This document shows, one piece after another, positions 14,770-26,943 of a DNA stretch of 64,000 nucleotides. Under the pieces are notes generated by a model, which saw only the letters and a program-made list of their open reading frames with translations, was not told where the DNA came from and ran no database searches. The DNA comes from Gymnogyps californianus (lineage: Eukaryota; Chordata; Aves; Accipitriformes; Cathartidae). Made by a program: the position numbers and the translations under genes. Position 1 is the stretch's first letter; every line of letters begins with the position of its first letter. The stretch spans positions 41,186,344 to 41,250,343 of the forward strand of contig NC_059474.1 in NCBI RefSeq assembly GCF_018139145.2. The letters are read 5' to 3'.

Positions 14770-15263
14770 GACTAAGAATATTTATTAAAAAAAAATCTTT
14801 CCCTTGAGCCTGGGATTGCACTTCATTTTCCTTCTCAAACTTAGTGATTGAGAGCTTTTTTTAGGGAAGTTAATTTACCTGGAGAGGGATTTTCCAGAAA
14901 ATATCCATTCCAAATGCAAACTATCTTCAGAGTAGACTGACATTTCTCTCTCTCTGTCAAATACTTGTACTGGGCCCAAAATTTGTGGCAGGAAAAACAC
15001 ACGCTTGTGCCCAGTATGCAACTTCGGCGAATCTTCTGGGGAATGAAGACAATTAGGATCTAACTAAATCCTAATTGACCTGCGAAGCATGGAAATCCTC
15101 CATAATAGATGTTACCTGTCTGTATCGGGACCTTTTTGTAAGTAAAATGCTGCAGCTAGAATCCATACACAGTCAGTGTGCAGTCAGCCCTTTGTTAAAC
15201 TAACAGGCAGAATTGTGTTTCTTCAATTTCATTTTCTACGTCTGCCTTTCAACTCCACCAAAC

Positions 15264-15395
15264 TTTAAGTATGTGTTTAAGTCCAACAGGCTTTAATAGG
15301 ATTTAAACACATGCTGTGCCTCACTGAGGAGGAAAGGGATTACTCACGTGCCTACTCAGATTATGCGCTTTGCGGAATCGGAGACTTTATGTGCT
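15264..15395. repeat. Palindromic interspersed repeat with 17-bp arms
   Basis: Left arm 15268-15284 ('agtatgtgtttaagtcc') and right arm 15299-15315 ('ggatttaaacacatgct') are inverted copies matching at 15 of 17 positions around a 14-base spacer. The sequence follows the sauropsid repeat that reads 'cacatgcttaagtccattgacttcaatgggatttaagcacatgcttaa'. The weaker match 'gctttgcggaatcgg' near 15367 fits its 'gctttgctgaatcgggg' tail. Confidence 0.65.
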
Positions 15396-17564
15396 ACTAT
15401 ATTAGTACCGAGAGAAGATGTGAAGGTAGAAGCCTGAAGCCTGACAACACTTTTTTGTCCCGTCTCCGGGTCATGGCAAAGATGATGAGCAGGCAACACA
15501 TCTTCATCTTCCTCTTGATACATTGTTAGGCAGGGGATATCCACACAGAGCAGATGCATCCAGGCCAGGGAGGTACCCATCTACCCAAGCACTTGCAAAC
15601 GTGCTAAACCCAAATGAACTGCAGTAAGACTGTGCTGCCCAGAGCTACCTGGGAGATAAACTGCACACTGCCAGCTGGTAACACAAACATCTCAGAAGCT
15701 GCTGTAGTATTGATTTTACACTTCCAGAGTGACAGCAGAGAAGCAAAATTCCAGCATCATGTCTAGTTTTGTTAAATAAAATCATATTTCCCATTTTCCA
15801 AAATATCCTAAGCCATTAAGAAAATCTTTGTGGCACCCAATACAGTACCGGTTACAGTACCAGCAGGTTTCTGGTGAGGACCTGAACAGGACCCAGTCGT
15901 GTTGCTATGTGGAGAGACACAACTCCTGAACTTGCCTCTGTTCATCCCAGAGGGCTGCTGTGGTGAGCATCTATATCCCTGGCAACCCGGAGGCTCAGAA
16001 AAAACCCATCATTAATCACTGAGCCTGTTGGAGAGCAACTAGAGGCACTTACTTCTCTGTACCTCGACTATTTCAATCTTTTCCCACATGCCTCATTCTC
16101 TTTTTTTGCTCGCTCACTGCAGCCGTACAAATGCCATAACATTTCAGAAAGATATTTACAATCTCAGGCATTCAAGTGACCAGCATTTCCCTGTGACCTT
16201 CTCACCCTATCAATTAGCTGTCGAGTTTTTTCTATGTTATGTCCTTACAGAAATTTTTCTTAGGCTTCTGTAGCTTAAACGCAGCCACTCCAATGTTTGC
16301 ACTGGGAAAGTTTACATTTGGCTGGAGTGTGACTGCACTGTGGGAGCAGTATACCAGCTACCTGGCACAAGTGCCTAACCCTGTAAACCACAGCTTAACC
16401 TGGCAGCACAGAGCACTTGGGAAACTTAACACATTACTGAGCTGTAAAGATTACTTCAAATTTCCATTAGCTCCTGTCTTTAACCAGGCAAATTATGCAG
16501 CTGGCTACTACCACTCCTAAAATTAAGGTATTTGTACTTTTCATCATATTGAAACACAGTAGATGAGTTTAAACATATAACCTGATAGGGTTTTTTTCTT
16601 GTGTTATTTGAGAAAAAGCCCTTGCATTTGGAAGCTGTGTTTCCCCTTAAAAAAAAAATTTCAAAAAAACCCCAGAGTTTAAATTCACTCAACAAAAAAA
16701 CACAATATGCAATCTGGAATATGGTATAAATAATCCACCTAAAGTGTGCTTCAAAGATGGTTATTGCATTAGCATAGGCAGGGCATTCAGCTGAAAAATT
16801 CCTCTAGAAAGAATAAAAGTTAAAAAAAAATCTGATTTTAAATTTATTTGTTTACTAAAGCCTATTGGAATGATGAACTTTGAAACACTTCAAGAAATAA
16901 TGCAAGAGGACACTGAAAATTTGCCCTGTGACCTGGGAATTCGGACAACCTTTTTCTGATTCAAGTGTTTGTCTATATATACATATGCACATATACACAC
17001 ATATCTAGGCAGATAGATCAATCTAATTTAAGTAAGAAAACTGGAATTGCAAGCCACTGCTGGTTCTTACTGGCTCTACTTTCCATCAGGAATCACTGGA
17101 GATACCGCTGTTCCCAGGGACACCAGCTTAGCTCCTATCCTGGAGTTGTCAAGCAAGCATGGATGCAGGATTGGCAGATAGCCTTGATATACTCGCCGTA
17201 GTGTACTGTCTCTTCCATCAGCCGTGTTCATTTTTCAGGGTGCAATCATTGTAATTGCTCATTCTGCAATTAGAAGTTTCAGTGTGAATAAGCCACACTC
17301 AGTTTGAAGAATGACCGTTCACATTGGTTTCCTGTTTTATTTTACTGCTTGAAACGTGGCAGCGACTCAAAGTCTAAACACGGTATGGGGCCTCCTCATC
17401 CTAACTGAGGTAGATCCTCTTGTGAAAAGACAGACCGAACTTCCAAGAACTTGCAGTCTTTCAGAGGGATTTGCAGAGACAAAAGCCAGGTAAGTGCTTT
17501 GCTCTTCCTAAATACTCTCCATAAATAAGCACAAGACAGGGAAAAGAAGTGCTACTGTGGAGCA
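15396..17564. other. Noncoding; a possible conserved-looking block at 16.26-16.51 kb
   Basis: Nothing is certain here. The 16239-16520 stretch has balanced composition, a 93-codon open frame without a recognisable domain, and a 'caaattatgcagctgg' motif that combines an octamer-like site with an E-box. Only a cross-species alignment could say whether it is conserved. Confidence 0.4.
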
Positions 17565-17745
17565 TATTATTTTACAGGTGGAGAACTGAGGCAGAAGAGT
17601 ATTTTAAAAGTACCTCTTAAAGTATTTTAATAACTTTGAAAATCTGAGCCTAAGTGAATTGGCCAAGGTTACACAGGAAGGCTTTGACTGAATGGGAAAA
17701 TTAATGCATGTCTCCAAGTCCCATGTCAGGCTCATAGCAGTCCTC
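17565..17745 (-). mobile_element. MIR-like SINE fragment (minus strand)
   Basis: Read on the plus strand, 17565-17592 contains 'attattttacaggtggagaa' followed by 'ctgaggca', the reverse complement of the MIR segment 'tgcctcagtttcc...catctgtaaaat'. A second landmark, 'ggccaaggttacacaggaag' at about 17661-17680, is the reverse complement of the MIR 'tgtgaccttgggcaa' core, and 'caagtcccatgtcaggctcatagcag' follows as the degraded tRNA-derived part. The two landmarks are about 45 bp further apart than in the usual element. The extra sequence carries a partial duplication of 'agtattttaa', so it looks like a later insertion or expansion. An ancient amniote SINE; the exact subfamily is not determined. 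Confidence 0.75.
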
Positions 17746-18416
17746 CTTTTCCCAGCCAATTTGCACATTAAAAATATTCAGAAAAGCCTCCGATTGCAGG
17801 AAGTCTAAGTTTCAGATGGGCAGTTCTTGTGACTCTGAAAAGACATACCAAGTCTAGGGGAGTTGTTCACCAGGAAAAGAGAGAGTTAACTCCATACACA
17901 GAAAGATAGAATATATATCAAAGCTTTCACACTTTTTTCCATTCTGTAGTTTGCGCCATACTTTAAAAATGTATTTAAACTGAGTGACCATGTATGCAAA
18001 GGAAAACTTTACAAGCAGATAAGTCTTCTAGAGCTGAAAGTCTGCCAAGACAAAACTGTGTGGTTTATTTTAAAAGGAGGAGTGGTTATCACTCAGAACA
18101 CACCATTTCTGTTTAAGCAGTGGAGGCAAAATTAATGCTTACAATTTTTACTTGTCATTAAAATAGAACTTTCAAGACAAAAAATCTCATTTTTTAATGT
18201 ATACTGAAACAAAAAAAAATTATAGCAATTTATATGGAGGAAAGTTTTTAATTCAAAAGGAAGGATATTTTGAAAAACTGTTTCATGGAGAAATGAAACT
18301 CTGATACAAGGAGCTCTTACATGCAGGTGTTATGTATTATAATCTATATTACAGTACTGTACTATCCACATGAGACCAGGTACAAAGAAAAACTTCTGGA
18401 GTTTATTCAAGTTTGT

Positions 18417-18521
18417 GGGCTTGATTCTAACTTTATTTACAGCAAGTCTTACCTCCACAGACATGAGTACCTCCACTGGCTTCAGTGAACCCTCAGACTT
18501 TATATTGGCATAAGTAAGAGG
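18417..18521. repeat. Decayed palindromic interspersed repeat
   Basis: 'gggcttgattctaac' at the start, 'ctccactggcttcagtgaac' in the middle and 'ttggcataagtaagag' at the end follow the repeat 'gcctgattctgatctc...actccattgacttcaatggagt...cactggtgtaagtgagagcagaatc'. Confidence 0.6.
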
Positions 18522-19129
18522 TATCGAGACTCTCGCTCGTTTCTATTTTAACTCTCAGGTGTGAGTGTGCAAGGGCAAAAGCTCAGAAAATTGTTTTATA
18601 TTTATGATTATCAAGAAAGAGTCACGAGAACTGAAGATCTCATATTTCTTACAATTTATCTCAACATACTTTGTCAAGACCCACATGAACTTCTCACTCT
18701 TTTTATAAGAGTAGAAGCAGGTTTTGCTCCAGGGGTAAAAATGGATCAATGTGACAGAAATCAGAGAGAACTACAGAAGATTAAAACTCAGGCAAAACAG
18801 AGTCATGTCAAATCCATATCATCTGCTTTGAACAACAACAACAAAAAAGCACATTTGTATAGCTTCTCCTTTTCTAAGTAGTGTTCATTACTAAGTTATT
18901 ATATGGATCTTAATTTATGTCAGCTGGGGGAGATCTTAGTTACTCAAAGAATTCATTTTAGTCCATATAATGAGGAAACTTAACTTCATGCCTTTCTTCT
19001 TTATATGTCTAAAAAAGTAAATCATTTGCATCACTCCCTCACTTGTCAGTAAACAAACTCATTTGCTCCAGACAACTGAAAATCTTTTGAGAACTCAAGC
19101 TAGTGCACAGGAAAGGGAGGGGGAGGTAG

Positions 19130-19142
19130 CCACTAGGTGGCA
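19130..19142 (+). promoter_or_regulatory. CTCF-like binding site, full core match
   Basis: 'ccactaggtggca' fits the CTCF core consensus CCASYAGRKGGCR at all 13 positions. It is flanked upstream by a purine-rich G run ('gggagggggaggtag'). CTCF sites of this kind mark chromatin loop anchors and insulators. Whether it is bound is unknown; a 13-position degenerate motif alone can occur by chance in 64 kb, although rarely. Confidence 0.5.
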
Positions 19143-19861
19143 ATAGAAACCCCTCAAATAAACTACTATTACACACACTATTTATGCTATTCGATAGCTA
19201 TCAATTTCAACTAAGAAAGTGTTGATTCAAAAGGAAGCAAACAAAATTTGTTATTGGTCATTAAAACTCCTAAAATTTCAGTACCGTTTTCTGTAAGATT
19301 AATAGGAAAGAACTGATTTAGCATTGTATTAAGTTAATTTCTCTTACTTATCTTCATATTTTCTCCCAAGATCATTATTTAATATGCCACACAGTACAGA
19401 AATTATTTTCAATTGTTATTTCAGCATTATTGGAAAGTATTGTGATAATTTCTGTTGCGCTTCATGAATTTAGTACTCTGCCATCACTACAGAAGTCAGA
19501 TGGCTGAAATTATTACTTTTCTAAGTTAGGAAAGCATTAACAGACTTAAAACAAACTACTGCTGACTTAACTTCTGATTGCATTACGCATTTTGTTCTCA
19601 AGTTCTAAAATCTCGGTGGCTCTTGCAGGAGACTTAAGAAAAAAATCAGTCTTCAAATTAGATCTTAAGCTAGACATCAAAAAATATCTTAAATTAAGAG
19701 ATCATTCTTTCAAATTTAGCACAAGAGTTTCTATGCTGGAAAGTTCCTTGTCTGTATATGTGCAACTCACCAGTATGCTATAAATTTCACACTGCTCATT
19801 TTCACAGCTTGTGAGTTAGCAAAAGTAAAACTCACAACCTAATGCACATACACATTATAAC

Positions 19862-19889
19862 AGAGTTAAGATTGCAGAGTTCAGATTGC
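19862..19889 (+). repeat. 14-bp tandem duplication
   Basis: 'agagttaagattgc' is followed directly by 'agagttcagattgc', with one mismatch. Confidence 0.85.
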
Positions 19890-20450
19890 ATAAAGATATG
19901 AGTGTATAAATTTAGTGTTTCCATTTTCAAACCCTAGATTTTTCAACTGCAACATCTCTTTAATGTTGGTCTTATATATAATTTCCAAGGTTTGTTTTTG
20001 TTTGGACACCAAAACCTCCTGCAGTGAAGTCCTCCTTGCCATTATCATCATGGTTCAGCTACTGAACATTGAGACTTCTATCCCAAAGCACTAGGACTGC
20101 ATGGGCAGGACCAAGTGCTGCTTTCGGTTTGGTAATGGCAACTGGTGCGCCTGATCTAGCCTACTTTTTTTCTCCCTGTTTCAAGAGGTGGGGGGATTCT
20201 GCATATGTAGTGCCACGAGACAGTCCAGGAGGAAAAGAAATTCAGAGGAGGCTGGTCTGATTTCTCCCCCTCCACAACCCCTTCTTCACCAGCTCTCACT
20301 CTTTCCCTCTGCTCTGTCTCCCTCCGCTTCGCAGCAAAACGATCTTGGGGTTACATTACCGTGTTAACGTCCCCAGATGCCAGCTTTTCTCCAGGGGATT
20401 GCCAGACAGGGAAGGGAAAGAGTAGTAAAACTAAAACTGAACTTGAATTA

Positions 20451-20472
20451 AATTCTAAAGGAATTCTAAAGG
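20451..20472 (+). repeat. 11-bp perfect tandem duplication
   Basis: 'aattctaaagg' occurs twice in immediate succession. Confidence 0.9.
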
Positions 20473-22489
20473 AAACTGTTCTTTAGGTACTCCACTGCTG
20501 TGGGGTTTTCTTAAATAAATCTTAAAAGAGACGGCAAAATATCACCAAAAAATAAATGTACAGTGGAAAAACTCAGAGAGCCTGCCAGGAGACATTCTTG
20601 TAATTTGTTAGAGAACAAGTTCATCAGCATACGAATCCGAACACCCCTGTTTGGGAAAACGGTGTGACAAATTCAGACACCAATTGTGCCAAAATTTCGC
20701 ACATTAATTTCATCTCTAAAAGGGGGCAAAGGGGAATAAATTATCAACTTTTGAAAAAATTGAGTCCAAATCTGGGTTTTGAAAGCTCAGCCTGTTTTCT
20801 ATTTACAATGTCATGTACTTGCCATAGAAATATATCTTTTTCATTAACATTTTTGCCTACAGCTTTGAAATACTGAGAAGCAATATTAAACTCTTAATAA
20901 AATAAAAATATAGTCACAGGCGTGCACATGAACACTGACTGACATCTGCAGACTTTCCCTCAAAAATGTGACTAAAAATACATTTGGAGAAAAACTGGTT
21001 TAAAATTTGAAACCATTATTTTCCTGTCTGCAAGTGGTACAGAGTCACACTTTTCATTCTTTACCAGAACAATTAATTCTGGTGAGGATCTGGAGGTGAC
21101 ATAATTGCATAAGTCATAAATCTACTTTACTTAAATAACAAAAAAATGTCAAAGGATACAGTAAACACAGGTATATCATTTTGATCCCAAATATTTAAGT
21201 AAAATCTGAAGTGTTCAGGGTGTAACTTGTTTTTTTTTTATTTCTCTACAGTCAGCATTAATAAACGCTCAGTGAGAAAATATTTAAGATATTCTTCCTG
21301 CTCTTGCTCTTTTGTTTAGTCCCCCTGGTTGCTCAGGCCTTGTGGCTATGGAAATATACAGCATCTATGGATGCTGGTACTAACAAAGACAAAAAATGAT
21401 TCAGCAAGGTTACAATACAAGTGATGAATATAATAAGAAATAAATTGAATTTAAAAGATGTTGTTTTACTGCCAGGTTATCGGGAGAAAAAGTAGGAAAA
21501 ACTCACAAGATATAAAGATGCACATGAAACCAATATTTTCTCAGATTTGCATCAATCAGTTTAAAAATACACATATTTGACAAGTAGACAACAAGCCACA
21601 CAGGGAGCTCTTATAGACAAGAGCTCATTTAAGTCTTCAAGCAGGCTTGTAAATTCACTTAAAGCGTCACATATAAACAGGCTTTGTTTAGCCCATGCAC
21701 CTTTCCTCTGTCTGAGAGCACACGGTAACAGACCTTAAGGAAAGGAAGCTTTTGGTTGTCAAACTGAGGTAAGCTAACATATCGTTAAAAATCTGTTACA
21801 ATTATGCCAGATTCACACAACTCAAAGAGAGAAAGAAGAGGAGCAAGATAATGCTGACCTTTTGTACTATCATCTCTTTTCAAAATGCTTCTTTGTAGAG
21901 CCTATTGTCCCATTTGCCTCATTCACTTTGTTCTCTACCAGAGCTCTTGGAGAAATAGGAGTAAAGGGAAATAAATTCAAGTAGTTCTTCATGTCTTATA
22001 TTTAACCACTGCCCCAGGAGTATCTAATTCTTCCTCAGACCTGGCAGCAAGAGGTAGTAGCAGGAAACAGAGCGAGAAATAGAGAAGCAGAAGGAACAGC
22101 TGTTCTCTAGCTACCATGCAAAGATGCTCCACTTGTATGGCAATCGGAATGATCTAAAGTGGGGAAGGACCTTCCCTCTGCGGGTAGGGATGGTGACCAA
22201 GCACATGGAGAGTCCCTGCTAAATGAGGAGTTTCTGTCACAGGAAAAGTCTGAAGTGTTTGCAGATCTGGCACATCTTCAGCATCTGATGTTTTCAATTT
22301 TTAGCCAGGTTATGGCATTTGCTGCTGGCCCAAAGGATGAGGAGCTTTATAATTTGTGGGAGACTGCATATGTCTTCTCTCTGAAGCAGAAAAACTAACA
22401 AAACTTTTTGCTGAAGTAAAATAGTCCACGGTAGGTAGGGTAGAGGGGGATACTGAAATCTGAGCTCTGACCAACTCAATAGAGAACGA

Positions 22490-22521
22490 AGGGCTCTGCT
22501 CTTCCAACAGAGCAGAGCCCT
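22490..22521. repeat. Perfect 12-bp hairpin, GC-rich
   Basis: Left arm 22490-22501 ('agggctctgctc') and right arm 22510-22521 ('gagcagagccct') are exact reverse complements around an 8-base loop ('ttccaaca'). The stem has 8 G-C pairs. It sits in a locally GC-richer stretch (about 22.0-22.75 kb). It is not followed by a T-run, so it is not a simple RNA polymerase III terminator. Confidence 0.85.
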
Positions 22522-23899
22522 AGTCTCTAGGTTTTGACTCCTCAAGCTGAGGCAGCTTCAGAGGTGACCACCTCATCCACCCACCCACTCCTCTATTTGG
22601 AAGCAAACCTTCCTCAGAGCAGAGTCCACCTCCTCAACTGCTGCAACTCACAGCCCACCATGTTAATTAAAACTAAAATCAAGCTGATAACCAGCCCCAG
22701 CACACACCTCCGGAGCTTGGTTGGTGCCACTTTGGATTTCACATGACCCCCTAATGTGCACTTCTCTTCCCAATGGAAAAACTCAAACTCTGAGACCTCT
22801 CTGGTGTTAAGAGAGTTTTAAAGGTTTTGGTTTCTTTCCGTTAGAGTGTGATAGTTGTCACAAAGTGGAGTTGTATTCTGGAAGGAGGGCAGTACAGGTG
22901 GTTTGCACCCAAATCCCACGGAGCATTTTACCTACACCAAAGGACATCTAGCTGTGGCCCTCTAACCACCCAGGCTTTTGCATCTCCTGAAGTTATTTTG
23001 GGAATAATATCCTGGCTGCTGTTAAAAGGGTTTCTTATTCTTCTCTTTATGCTCAGTATAAAACAAAATGCACTTAACATTTTATTCTGTTTATTTAACA
23101 ATTTACTCATTTATTAAATGAGAAGTGTTTTCTCACCCAGAAAACATCTGGAGCATTTCTCCAGATATCTGTCCAATCTTTTATTCTGCTCTTCAGGGCT
23201 TGCCCAAATAAAGCATATGCTTTTTCTTGAATGAAATGACCTTTAGTTCCTACTCTTCTACTCAAATACATTTCTTTTCTGCTTTGACTTATGTGAAAAG
23301 CAATGGAATGACAGCTTCCAAAAAAATTATACAAAACTGGTTGTAAATAAAGACTATTTTCAGCTAAAGAGCTTGAGTGCATTCCTTACATTAAGTCATT
23401 CCTAACTAATACAGTTCTTTAAATAGATGAAATTAACGGGCACAGTTGCAAGAGAGGAGCAACTGAAATGTGTTGGTGGTTTTCTGTTTACGTTGGAGTG
23501 AGCAGGACTTGGGAATTTATAAAAGTTCAGGTATGACAAAAAGATTGTTCACATGTGGAGGAAAAGAGACATTTAGAAATGGTTCGTGATCCGTTTTAGG
23601 TAACTTCTTTAGCCATTCATTGTGGGAAATTAAAAAAACTACATATACAGCATTCTTATAATTTACTTTCTATGACACATCCATTAGGAAAGGTTCACAT
23701 GATGGTAGGCTGTCTTTCCTGAAACACGTGTTTAGAGAAAATTTTGCAGAGGAGAAGACATTAAAATACACCCTCCTCTAATGCAGGTACTTTCCTTTGA
23801 CCAGCTTTTCATAGTTCTTCTGATTGTTTTTGGTCTGATTTCCCTTCACATACCAGTTTTGCATTTTGCACCCTCAAAGTCTTTGGTGCAGTCACGCTT

Positions 23900-24002
23900 G
23901 ATTTACACCACTTAAGACCAAAGGTGGTTCCCTGGGTAAAATCCAGGCCACGTGGAAGCCGGTGGCAAAGCTCCCATTGACTCTGATGGTGCTAAGATTT
24001 CA
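23900..24002. repeat. Decayed palindromic interspersed repeat
   Basis: 'gatttacaccacttaag', 'gggtaaaatccaggcca', 'ggcaaagctcccattgactc' and 'gatggtgctaagatttc' occur in the order of the same repeat type ('caaaactcccattgacttcaatggggccaggatttc'). Confidence 0.65.
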
Positions 24003-24271
24003 TTCTTTCCTGTTTAAACAAAGGCTGCCCCTCGCACCAGCTACCCCTCATACCTGGGAGAAGCTCTAGTGCCAAATCAATGATTTCACAAGTGTTTCAC
24101 AACCTAAAATAGGCTGAAATATTTTAAAAGTGTAGGGAAGGAAGATAAATTATTTAAAGATATACCAAGTAAGTATGGGCTGAACTTTAGAAAGGTAATG
24201 TTTACAGGCTGGCTGTATGGAAAAACACCCTGACTGTACATTAATCAATCCTGAATGGGGATATTAAACAA

Positions 24272-24331
24272 GGCCAACATTTTCAGACTCAGATGCCTAA
24301 AGTTCGGATCTAAATCCACAGTTAGGAATTC
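24272..24331. repeat. Decayed interspersed repeat ('gatgcctaaagttaggctcctaaatcc' type)
   Basis: 'gccaacattttcagactcag' followed by 'atgcctaaagttcggatcta' and 'aatccacagttaggaa' matches the unit structure of a second sauropsid palindromic repeat with recurring 'gcctaa' and 'taggc' motifs. Confidence 0.6.
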
Positions 24332-26379
24332 AGTTTTAAGATTACTTGCCTTGAAAAATGTCATTCTAATCTGAATTTATCTGTTCATGTTTTCTTGTGG
24401 ACTTAATGAACTAAGGAAAACTACTGATCTGACTAAACACCTTATCTAGTTTCAAAATTAACTCTGCAGGAGAACTCCTGTCATTTAACAACAGAAGTTT
24501 CTCAGACAATTGAACAACCACAACAATTCTCTGAACAACACACATTCTCCAGAACTCAGGAACGTAGATGACTGCCGGGAAAATACTGCAAGGAAGATGG
24601 AATAAAGGAGAACTATATCCTCCTTAAAATTTTACTTTCAATCTTTGCTATATAAAGAAACATAGAACTTGAAAGCATTGTGGGGCTTCTCTGGAATTAC
24701 GTGTCCTCATTCTTGAGAATAAATACTATTTTAGATCTCCTTTTTAAAACATATATTAAACATATTGCCATACTACAATATATTAAAGAGATTTCCCATT
24801 TTAATAATAAAAATAACTCATATTAGTTTTAAAGTTGCAAGATGTTAACATCAGATGGGAAACAGTTTAAAAGACAAGTGCTAAAAATAACCTTTAAAAT
24901 ATAGTGTACATTGATGTTTCAAAGATGAGTGAAAGTTACACTTGGCAAGGGTGTTGGATCCTTTCATACACTGGATATGTTTAACTTTGGTATTTTCTTA
25001 ACAAATGGTTAGTATTGGGCCCTGTGTCCCTGGAGGAAAGACATCATCCTGCAGTGACATGTTTCTATACAAACATACTCAAACCAAGATCATCACTCAC
25101 CTTCCTAAACCCTCAGCAACACAGGCCAACAACTTAATTTACAGAGAGAAGTTGTATGAAGTGTGGGACTAGCAGATCCCAGGGTCCAGTCAAGGTCTGC
25201 CACTGAATTAAGGGAACAGATGGAGTGGCTCAAGCTAGAAGAGAATTTTTTTTTCCCACTTCACCCATATATTTTCACATGCATCCCTAACTCATGCTTA
25301 ACCCTTTCTTGTCTAGGGAGGCACGTAAACTGAAAGACATGAACACCGACTCACTTTGCTGTATTGCTTCTACACAAGTCCTGATATTCCCTCTAAGCTA
25401 GTACCCAGATACACCAATGAATCCAAGCAACTCCACTGCGGTTCGAAGCTCTGACCTTCCCATTATAATTTTCAGAATAGCTTCCTATGAACAAACCTAC
25501 CAGGCTCAGATTCTTTTCATCAGGTCTGTAAAGGAGCAACAAGATCCAAACCAGGTACAGTTTAGGCATGATTTCGATTCCTCCCTTTTTCTTTTTTGTA
25601 TCTGACAGTTACATACTTGAGTTCCCAAGCTTTGTGATACTGCATGTTGGCAGCAATTGGCCACTACTTGAAAGTGGAACCGTCAATCTGGATTCTTTTA
25701 AGTTTACCAATTTTTCAAAATTATAGTTACTGACAAAGCAAGCCCTGAAATATATAAACTACTAAAACCACATTTCTTATGTCCCAGTATAACTATCACA
25801 AGTGTCTCTTCCCACAAGAAAGACATTACACCACTCAGTGATTAAAAATGCACACATTTTAAGTGTTTTATTTTTCTTAAATTGAGTTTTACTTTTCCCT
25901 TTAATACTAGATAAAACTAAAAATCAAAGTTACAATTTGTCAGTTCAATAGGGTCAGATTTTTGCCTGGGTTTGTGAGTTTTATATACTGACACTGAAAG
26001 ATGGCAGACACCCAGCGATCTCAGCAGTTTCGTTAAATATAATAAGAATGAACTCAGATTTACACTTTGGGTTTTTTGCTTGATCTTGATATCCAGCATG
26101 TCATAGCTCCTCTGAAGAGGATGATATTCTTTGCTCGATGAGTATCAGAGATATATAAAATCTCTTTTCGTCTTCTGTCGAGAAAGTGCAATCTTTCACA
26201 GCACAAAACGGAATTCTGGAAAACACAGAATTCTGTCAATAAACAGGTAAAGATATCAGCCAGTTGTTACCTTATTGCATATCTGCCCCTCTGCAGGAAA
26301 GTCTGGTGGTATAAACTTACAGTGTCTGATTGCACAGAAAAGGAGGGGTTACCATCTCTTTCTTATATTCCCGTAACAT
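24332..26379. other. Noncoding, nothing recognisable
   Basis: AT-rich, particularly 24.7-24.9 kb. No repeat, RNA gene or exon that I can support. Confidence 0.6.
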
Positions 26380-26448
26380 CTGCTACCGGTCACCGTTACA
26401 GACTGGGGCTTTGATCTAATCCAGTATGGCTATTCCTATGTCCTATAA
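26380..26448 (+). mobile_element. 3' tail of an ancient interspersed repeat ('ctaatccagtatggc' type)
   Basis: 'tgctaccggtcaccgttaca' then 'gactggggctttgatctaatc' then 'cagtatggctattcctatg' follows, in order, a sauropsid repeat tail that normally reads like 'gtcactg...gatactgggctagatggacctttggtctgacccagtatggccattcttatg'. It matches at the last ~70 bases only. The family name is not certain. Confidence 0.65.
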
Positions 26449-26852
26449 CTGCTTTCATAAATTAAAGCCATAGCCTTTCCCCTTGCCATTACTGTTAGTC
26501 ATGCTGTTTAGCATTTTTGTATAACATAGGATATAGTTATCTTAGAAATATAATATGCTGGTGTACATTATTGGAAATTAATTTTTTGATCTTTAGTTAG
26601 CTTGATGTACTTTAAAAAGGCACACAATTCTTCAGTCATATCAAATTATTAATTGTCTCAAATTACTTTGTAGAATTACTTAGTAGTGAAAATTTGTTGA
26701 GAAATCAGAACTGGGTCTATCCACTGCACATTATGAAAGATCAGTAATTTGCATTGGCAATGGTCAGAGAACCCTGTTTTAATTTTCTCAATACTGCACA
26801 TTAGTAAGGAGTTATTCACCTCTCAGGAACTGTACTTCTTTGAAATGTGTTA

Positions 26853-26943
26853 TCCACATGTAGTCCATTCTTGGACTGTACGTGCTCCCTGTGCCTGAAG
26901 CTAGCCACGAGCACGCGCACAATAAAAATGGACTCCATGTGGA
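26853..26943. repeat. Inverted repeat, ~91 bp
   Basis: Left arm 26853-26869 ('tccacatgtagtccatt') and right arm 26927-26943 ('aatggactccatgtgga') pair at 16 of 17 positions. Further in, 'gtacgtgctc' (26878-26887) pairs with 'gagcacgcgc' (26909-26918) with one mismatch. The layout resembles a small palindromic nonautonomous element, but I do not recognise a family or terminal motif. Confidence 0.7.

Larger units (their letters stand above)
8209..15263. other. Noncoding, mostly unique sequence
   Basis: No gene recognised. A locally GC-richer patch at about 10.2-10.45 kb holds a 79-codon minus-strand frame with a hydrophobic start; no homology is recognised. The 12-base direct repeat 'tttttaaccata' occurs at 10825-10836 and 10840-10851. 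Confidence 0.6.
18522..23899. other. Noncoding, unique sequence with isolated motifs
   Basis: It contains the CTCF-like site (19130), two small tandem duplications (19862, 20451), a short hairpin 'gagctctt/aagagctc' at 21605-21626 and the GC-rich hairpin at 22490. The frames at 22159-22398 (+) and 22294-22545 (-) overlap on opposite strands; no domain is recognised. Confidence 0.6.
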
